Shown piece after piece: positions 5,407-9,916 of a stretch of DNA of 9,916 nucleotides. Each line of letters starts with the position of its first letter. The stretch's first letter is position 1. The DNA is from Verrucomicrobiales bacterium (GTDB lineage: Bacteria; Verrucomicrobiota; Verrucomicrobiia; Verrucomicrobiales; DEV007). The position numbers and the translations under genes were made by a program. The stretch spans positions 1 to 9,916 of the forward strand of contig QIKC01000067.1 in the NCBI GenBank assembly GCA_003232855.1. Reading direction: 5' to 3'. The notes under the pieces are model-generated. The model saw only the letters and a list, made by a program, of their open reading frames with translations, did not search any database and was not told the DNA's origin.

Positions 5407-7149
5407 ATGGCCACCCGTGAATCAATCGCAGACATTCTGAACCGCATCGCCTTGTTGCTCGAGCTCAAAGGCGAAAACCCGTTCAAGACGCGCGCTTACA
5501 AGACCGGCGCCGAGATCGTCGAGACCTTCGCCGGCGACATCGTGCAGCGAGCGACGGATCGCGACCTAAAGGGCATCAAAGGCATCGGTTCGGCGCTGGC
5601 AGACAAGCTCCACGAGCTGGCCACCACCGGACAGCTCGGCTATTACAATGACCTGCGCGCCGAATTCCCCGAGACCATTTTTGATCTGTTCGGCATCTCA
5701 GGGCTCGGGCCAAAGAAGATCAAGGCGCTCTACGACGCGCTCGGCGTCGGTTCGCTGCCGGAGCTGAAGGCGGCCTGCGAGTCGGGAACTGCCGCGGCAC
5801 TACCCGGATTCGGCGCCAAATCGGTGGGCAAGATCCTCGACGCCATCGCCTTCAACGAACAGCACGCCGACCTGTTCCGACTGGGCGATGTGGCGGCCGA
5901 CGCGGAGCGGATTCTCGACCTATTGCGCGAGCACCCGGCCGTCAGCCAGGCCTCGATGGCCGGCAGCTACCGACGCGGAAAGGAGGTGCTGCACGATCTC
6001 GATTTCCTCGTCGCCACTAACGACGCGCCGACCGTGATGGCCGCCTTCGTCAGCATGGCGGACGTCGCTTCGACCCTCGTCCAAGGCGATACCAAATCGA
6101 GCCTCCGCCTAGAGTCCGGTTTGCAATGCGACCTGCGCGCCGTCACCAACGCGGAATTCCCCTTCGCCCTCAATTACTTCACCGGCAGCAAGGAACACAA
6201 CGTCGCCATGCGCTCGCGCGCCCTGAAATGGGGCTACACGCTCAACGAATACCGGCTCGCCCCCTGCGCCGACCGCGAACGCCAACCACTGCGCCGTGAA
6301 CCCATCGAGACCGAAAACGACATCTACCTCGCCCTCGGCCTGCAACCAGTGCCGCCCGCACTGCGCGAAAACAACGGCGAAATCGAGGCCGCCGAGAACG
6401 ACAACCTGCCGCGCCTAGTACAGTTACAAAACCTGCGCGGCACCTTTCACAACCACACCACCGCCAGCGATGGCAAAGCCTCACTCGCCGCCATGGCCGA
6501 CGCCGCGCGCGCGCTCGGCCTGCAATACCTCGGCATCTCCGATCACAGCAAAAGTTCCGTCCAAGCCAACGGCCTCAGCGCCGAGCGCCTGCTCGCCCAA
6601 GTCGCCGAGATCCGCGAGCTAAACACCACCTTCGACGACGGCTTCAAAGTGTTCGCCGGAGTCGAGTGCGACATCCTCAAAGACGGCTCACTCGACTACG
6701 ACGATTCCATCCTAACACAGCTCGATTACGTTGTCGCCTCGGTACACAGCTCCTTCACCCTAGCGGAAGCAGAAATGACCGCTCGGGTGATCCGCGCCGT
6801 AGAAAACCCCCACGTCACCATGCTCGGCCACCTCACCGGGCGCCTGCTGCTGACGCGAAAACCCTACGCGATCAACGTGCCGAAAATAATCGACGCCTGC
6901 GCCGCCAACGGCACCATCATCGAGATCAACGCCAACCCACGCCGCCTCGACATGGACTGGCGTTGGTGGAAACTGGCGAAGGAGAAGGGCGTTCGCTGCT
7001 CGATCAACCCCGATGCCCACCGCACCGAACATTTTCAATTTCTCCATTTCGGGGTAATGGTCGCCCAGAAAGGTTGGCTGACCCGCGAAGATGTGGTCAA
7101 CTGCCTACCGCTCGACGAGATCGAAACCCTGCTGCAATCCAAATCCTAG
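5407..7149 (+). CDS. polX: Bacterial family X DNA polymerase with PHP domain
   Basis: PolX fills short gaps in DNA repair, notably base excision. Its C-terminal PHP domain gives Mn-dependent 3'-5' exonuclease and related end-processing activity in characterised homologues. The 580 residues match the usual length of about 570. Order: 8-kDa-like N-terminal domain (NPFKTRAY near 24-31); helix-hairpin-helix segments GIKGIG (56-61), GISGLG (96-101) and LPGFGA (132-137); and a nucleotidyltransferase core with GSYRRGK (186-192), catalytic Asp197 and Asp199 in HDLDFL and Asp242 in QCDL. The PHP domain runs from about 344, with HNH (348-350), Asp355, SDH (378-380), Glu420, His447, His475 and PDAH (535-538), so both active sites look complete. 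ATG 5407 gives the standard N-terminus. No Shine-Dalgarno site is present. It is the first gene of an apparent operon with plsY 13 bp downstream. Confidence 0.96.
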   Translation: MATRESIADILNRIALLLELKGENPFKTRAYKTGAEIVETFAGDIVQRATDRDLKGIKGIGSALADKLHELATTGQLGYYNDLRAEFPETIFDLFGISGLGPKKIKALYDALGVGSLPELKAACESGTAAALPGFGAKSVGKILDAIAFNEQHADLFRLGDVAADAERILDLLREHPAVSQASMAGSYRRGKEVLHDLDFLVATNDAPTVMAAFVSMADVASTLVQGDTKSSLRLESGLQCDLRAVTNAEFPFALNYFTGSKEHNVAMRSRALKWGYTLNEYRLAPCADRERQPLRREPIETENDIYLALGLQPVPPALRENNGEIEAAENDNLPRLVQLQNLRGTFHNHTTASDGKASLAAMADAARALGLQYLGISDHSKSSVQANGLSAERLLAQVAEIRELNTTFDDGFKVFAGVECDILKDGSLDYDDSILTQLDYVVASVHSSFTLAEAEMTARVIRAVENPHVTMLGHLTGRLLLTRKPYAINVPKIIDACAANGTIIEINANPRRLDMDWRWWKLAKEKGVRCSINPDAHRTEHFQFLHFGVMVAQKGWLTREDVVNCLPLDEIETLLQSKS

Positions 7150-7162
7150 CCCCACCAGAAAT

Positions 7163-7849
7163 TTGACCGCCTTCTACCAAACCGCCGCGCTCTGCATCCT
7201 CGCCGCCTACGTGATCGGCGCCATGCCCTTCGGCTACTGGTTTTCGAAATTAAAGGGCATGGACATCCGCGAACACGGCAGCGGCAATATCGGCGCCACG
7301 AATGTGTTCCGCGTCGTCGGCCGAAAAACCGGCGTCACCGTCTTCGTGCTGGATATCCTCAAGGGCTTCCTCCCCGTGTTCGTCGGCAAGCGCCTCCTCG
7401 AGCCGACGCTGGCCGGTGTCGAGCACGCGGATCAGTGGCTCGGCGGCGTCTCGGTGGCACTGGCACTGGCCGCCATCATCGGCCACAACTACACTTTTTT
7501 CCTCGGCTTCAAAGGCGGCAAGGGCATCGCCACCTCCGCCGGGGCGATGATCGCCTTCCTGCCGATCGTCTTCGTGACCTCGCTCATCACTTGGGCACTC
7601 ACACTCTATTTCTCCGGTTACGTAGCGCTGGCCTCGATCGCCGCAGCCATGTCGATCCCGCCGACCACCTTCGCCTTGGGATGGGTCGGCGGAGCGATCA
7701 ACTACCCGGTAATCTTCTTCGGCGTATTCGCCTCAGTCATGGCCATCTGGCGACACCGAGCCAACATCAAACGCCTGCTGGCTGGCGAGGAAGATCGCTT
7801 CGACCGCAAAAGCAAAAAAGTAAAAGTCGCGGAGGACGACCCATCATGA
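7163..7849 (+). CDS. plsY: Acyl-phosphate:glycerol-3-phosphate acyltransferase
   Basis: PlsY transfers an acyl group from acyl-phosphate to position 1 of sn-glycerol 3-phosphate, the first step of phospholipid synthesis, in the inner membrane. Family motifs are present: SGNIGATNVFR (40-50), GHNYTFFLGFKGGKGIATSA (107-126) and a C-terminal basic stretch IWRHRANIKRL (195-205). Several hydrophobic helices fit the usual multi-pass topology. TTG at 7163 is proposed as start because it places the first membrane helix at the N-terminus and lies 13 bp after polX. The next ATG (codon 21 from there) falls inside that helix. An ATG at 7091 would add 24 residues that overlap polX and look non-native. The C-terminus has a Lys-rich tail of about 20 residues beyond the core. 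It overlaps gpsA by 4 bp, so it is probably translationally coupled to the enzyme that makes its substrate. Confidence 0.95.
   Translation: MTAFYQTAALCILAAYVIGAMPFGYWFSKLKGMDIREHGSGNIGATNVFRVVGRKTGVTVFVLDILKGFLPVFVGKRLLEPTLAGVEHADQWLGGVSVALALAAIIGHNYTFFLGFKGGKGIATSAGAMIAFLPIVFVTSLITWALTLYFSGYVALASIAAAMSIPPTTFALGWVGGAINYPVIFFGVFASVMAIWRHRANIKRLLAGEEDRFDRKSKKVKVAEDDPS
7831..7835 (+). promoter_or_regulatory. Shine-Dalgarno site of gpsA
   Basis: GGAGG lies inside the end of plsY, 10 nt before the gpsA ATG at 7846. It is the only strong ribosome binding site seen in the window and fixes the gpsA start over upstream in-frame codons. Confidence 0.75.
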
Positions 7850-8844
7850 AAAACGCATCCGTTCTAGGCGCGGGCAGCTGGGGCACGGCCCTGGCGACAG
7901 TGCTCGCCGAACGCGGCATGGCCGTACAACTGTGGTGTCGCGACGCCGCGCACGCGGCGCAGATGGCCAGCGAGCGCCAAAACCAGCGCTACCTGCCCGG
8001 GGTCACACTCGCACAATCCATCACCCCCACCGCCGACCTCGCCGCCGCCGCCGACACCGAACTCCTGGTGTGCGTCATCCCCTCCACCGGCATCGCCACC
8101 ATCGCCGAACGACTGCGCCAGACCCCGCCCCCGCAGAACTGCGTCCTACTCTCCTGCACCAAAGGCCTCGAACGCGACACCGGGCGGCGCATGACCGAAA
8201 TCCTCGCCGCCGCCCTGCCCGCCAACCCCGTCGCCGTACTCAGCGGCCCGAACCACGCCGAAGAAGTCGGGCGCCAGCTCGCCACCGCCGCAGTCATCGG
8301 CTGCGCCGATTCCCAGGTCGCCCTACGCCTGCAATCCGTCTTCACCCTCCCCTGGTTCCGCACCTACACCTCCGACGACGTCGCCGGCATCGAGCTCGGC
8401 GGCGCCGCGAAAAACATCTACGCCATCTGTGCCGGCATCGCCGACGGACTCGGACTCGGTGACAACGCCAAAGCCGCACTAGTCACCCGCGGGCTAGCCG
8501 AAATGATCCGCCTCGGCACCCACCTCGGCGGTCGCCCAGAGACCTTCCAGGGTCTATCCGGAGTCGGCGACCTCATCGTCACCTGCTACAGCGAACACAG
8601 CCGCAACAACCGGGTTGGTAAACTGTTAGGACAAGGCACGCCCATCGATGAAATCACCGCCTCGATGAACATGGTAGCCGAAGGCGTGCCAAACACCGTC
8701 TCCTTCCACGGCGCCGCGCAGCGCGCCGGCATCGACACCCCGATCATCGACCAAGCCTTCGCCGTGCTCAACGGCAGCATCAGCCCCGCCCGCGCGCTTG
8801 GCCAACTGCTCGCCCGCGACCCGAAACCCGAGGCCGACCAGTAA
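7846..8844 (+). CDS. gpsA: Glycerol-3-phosphate dehydrogenase [NAD(P)+]
   Basis: GpsA reduces dihydroxyacetone phosphate to sn-glycerol 3-phosphate, which PlsY, encoded just upstream, then acylates. The 332 residues match the family length. Seen motifs: GAGSWGTALA (8-17) for nucleotide binding, Lys106 in SCTKGLE, SGPNHAEEV (133-141), catalytic Lys189 in GGAAKNIYA, LSGVGDL (237-243) and SRNNRVG (252-258), which contacts the substrate phosphate. The His in SGPNHAEEV replaces a more common Phe or Ser and is not expected to inactivate the enzyme. The start ATG overlaps the plsY stop in ATGA and has a GGAGG upstream. The same frame stays open far upstream into plsY, but that part is not GpsA-like. 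Confidence 0.97.
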   Translation: MKNASVLGAGSWGTALATVLAERGMAVQLWCRDAAHAAQMASERQNQRYLPGVTLAQSITPTADLAAAADTELLVCVIPSTGIATIAERLRQTPPPQNCVLLSCTKGLERDTGRRMTEILAAALPANPVAVLSGPNHAEEVGRQLATAAVIGCADSQVALRLQSVFTLPWFRTYTSDDVAGIELGGAAKNIYAICAGIADGLGLGDNAKAALVTRGLAEMIRLGTHLGGRPETFQGLSGVGDLIVTCYSEHSRNNRVGKLLGQGTPIDEITASMNMVAEGVPNTVSFHGAAQRAGIDTPIIDQAFAVLNGSISPARALGQLLARDPKPEADQ

Positions 8845-8865
8845 ACCCACATCCCCCACGGATGC

Positions 8866-8875
8866 GAACCGGTTC
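8866..8875. repeat. 10-bp palindrome GAACCGGTTC in the gap after gpsA
   Basis: This perfect 10-bp palindrome begins 21 bp after the gpsA stop in the 165-bp gap before the next gene. It has no T-run and does not extend outward, so a terminator is unlikely. It could be an operator for the downstream gene; the rest of the gap shows no clear promoter. Confidence 0.2.
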
Positions 8876-9009
8876 ATTTCCATCTCCTTAGGTTGCTGTC
8901 CATTCGCGCTTCCAACCTCTAATTTCCAAGCGAACCGCGTATTGCATTGCGCGCATCGACACCTTAGCCTTCCGCGACAACCTCCGCACCCACCCACCCC
9001 CTAACAACC

Positions 9010-9916
9010 ATGAGCGACCCCTCATCCGTCGATCTCTCCGATCTCAACTTCATGCCCGAATGGCTCAAGCAGCCTTCAGGAAAACAAGGCGGCCCACCCC
9101 AGGAAACGAGGGATCGCAAAGGCGGCAAGGGCGGTGGCGGCAAGAGCGGCGGCCGACGTGACGATTTTCAAAGCCGAGGCAAAGGCGGCGGCCGACGCGA
9201 TGACTACCAAGACCGAGGCAGGGGCGGCGGTCGAGGCAGAGACGGCGGCAGAGACGGCGGCAAAGGCGGCGGCAACCGACGCGGCGGCAGAGATGATCGC
9301 GGTGGCCACGAGCGCCGACCCGCCCCCACCCCGCCCCCGAAAGGCGTCATCGCCACCCTCCAACCCGCTGCCTCCGCCGTGCACCAAATCGCCGAGCAAA
9401 TCAAAAAAACCGCGCGCGCCTACCCCGTGTTCGACATCGCCCGATTGATGCTCGCCGCCCGCGACCGCTACTGCATCGTCTTCAAACGCGATGGCAATGC
9501 CGCGCCCGAACTATTTTCGTGCAGCGCCGACGGCTCCGCATGGCTCAGCCGCGCCGAGGCCGACGCCCACCTGCCCGACACCCCCGCCTTCGCCGAACAC
9601 TACGACGAAGAAACCATCCAGGGCGAACCGCCAAAAGGGAACTACACCTCCATCGCCGTCTGCGGCATGAGCGGTGCCCTGCTCGCCCCGCCAAACCACC
9701 ACTCCTACCAAACCGAAATCGCCCGCTTACACCGCGAACGCTTCGCCAGCATGCCGCTCGACCGCTACAAAAGCCGCATCCGCATCGAACGCGACGAAGA
9801 AGTCGTCGACAAATGGAAAGCCGAGCAAAGCATCCAACGCCACTTCACCTACAAGCTCGCGCCCGAAGGCGAAGAAGCACCAAAGTTCGAATCGCGCGAA
9901 GCGGCCGGCCAACATT
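9010..9916 (+). CDS. Conserved hypothetical protein with Gly/Arg-rich disordered N-terminal region (partial, runs off the right edge)
   Basis: 302 codons are readable. Residues 1-20 form a short conserved-looking head (SDLNFMPEWLK near 10-20). Residues 37-99 are almost only Gly, Arg, Lys and Asp with GGR and RGGG motifs, like the RGG boxes of RNA-binding proteins and RNA helicase tails. From about 113 a folded domain follows, with motifs FDIARLML (141-148), RYCIVFKR (153-160), AVCGMSGALL (216-225), PPNHHSYQ (227-234), LHRERF (240-245) and RDEEVVDKW (261-269). I believe similar proteins with the same layout occur in Verrucomicrobiota and Planctomycetota, but this is from memory and no function is known to me. 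RNA or ribosome association is an inference from the tail. The start ATG 9010 has no Shine-Dalgarno site. It follows gpsA after 165 bp, so it probably has its own promoter. Confidence 0.82.
   Translation, partial: MSDPSSVDLSDLNFMPEWLKQPSGKQGGPPQETRDRKGGKGGGGKSGGRRDDFQSRGKGGGRRDDYQDRGRGGGRGRDGGRDGGKGGGNRRGGRDDRGGHERRPAPTPPPKGVIATLQPAASAVHQIAEQIKKTARAYPVFDIARLMLAARDRYCIVFKRDGNAAPELFSCSADGSAWLSRAEADAHLPDTPAFAEHYDEETIQGEPPKGNYTSIAVCGMSGALLAPPNHHSYQTEIARLHRERFASMPLDRYKSRIRIERDEEVVDKWKAEQSIQRHFTYKLAPEGEEAPKFESREAAGQH
9118..9306 (+). repeat. Low-complexity Gly/Arg coding region with a tandem 39-nt repeat
   Basis: Residues 47-59 and 60-72 form a tandem 13-residue repeat: GGRRDDFQSRGKG then GGRRDDYQDRGRG (DNA 9148-9186 and 9187-9225). 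Shorter units follow, such as GRDGGRDGGKGGG. The rest of the region is built of GGC-rich codons. Tail length probably varies between strains through repeat expansion and contraction. Confidence 0.75.

Noticed and set aside
7435..7845. Upstream in-frame extension of gpsA inside plsY
   Set aside because: The extra residues are unlike GpsA, and ATG 7846 with GGAGG and an ATGA overlap gives the normal family length.
9134..9448. Ala-rich open frame inside the Gly/Arg coding region
   Set aside because: It is a frame shadow of GGC-rich codons; the gene from 9010 reads through and continues into a folded domain.

Overview
This window looks like a chromosomal segment of a GC-rich Gram-negative bacterium. 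My best guess is Verrucomicrobiota or a related PVC lineage. The reasons are the style of the proteins, the near absence of Shine-Dalgarno sites at most starts, and a Gly/Arg-tailed hypothetical protein at the right edge of a kind I associate with that group. The assignment is an inference, not proven by any marker gene here. There are no rRNA genes, convincing tRNAs, CRISPR arrays, transposases or phage genes. The content is mostly housekeeping metabolism with a few odd features.

Left part (1-2243): two amino-acid biosynthesis genes diverge from a 157-bp gap. On the minus strand, ilvD (dihydroxy-acid dehydratase, branched-chain amino acids) runs off the left edge. It carries an unusual histone-H1-like Lys/Ala/Pro repeat tail of about 47 residues before the enzyme starts. 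On the plus strand, serA (3-phosphoglycerate dehydrogenase, serine) is complete except for an apparent one-base deletion at codon 511. This replaces the last strand of its C-terminal ACT domain with an unrelated tail. The expected ending is still readable in another frame and stops at 2125, 13 bp before the convergent neighbour.

Middle (2139-5406): a 660-residue soluble hybrid sensor protein (REC-PAS-HisKA-like-HATPase-REC) on the minus strand has Arg where the phospho-accepting His should be. A very AT-rich divergent intergenic region with several inverted repeats separates it from a small membrane-anchored protein of unknown function. After that gene comes a 324-bp gap holding a perfect 50-bp palindrome with no spacer.

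Right part (5407-9916): polX (PHP-domain family X DNA polymerase), plsY and gpsA form a tight plus-strand operon. GpsA makes sn-glycerol 3-phosphate and PlsY acylates it, so these two supply the first steps of phospholipid synthesis. polX is a DNA-repair passenger. A partial gene at the right edge encodes a protein with a Gly/Arg/Lys/Asp-rich disordered N-terminal region containing a tandem 13-residue repeat, followed by a globular domain.

The plus strand is C-rich over G throughout, including across the minus-strand kinase gene, which suggests the plus strand is the lagging-strand template side of one replichore. The strongest candidates for something unusual are the basic tail on IlvD, the 50-bp palindrome, the His-less hybrid kinase and the Gly/Arg-tailed protein. 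I see no multi-gene novel system.
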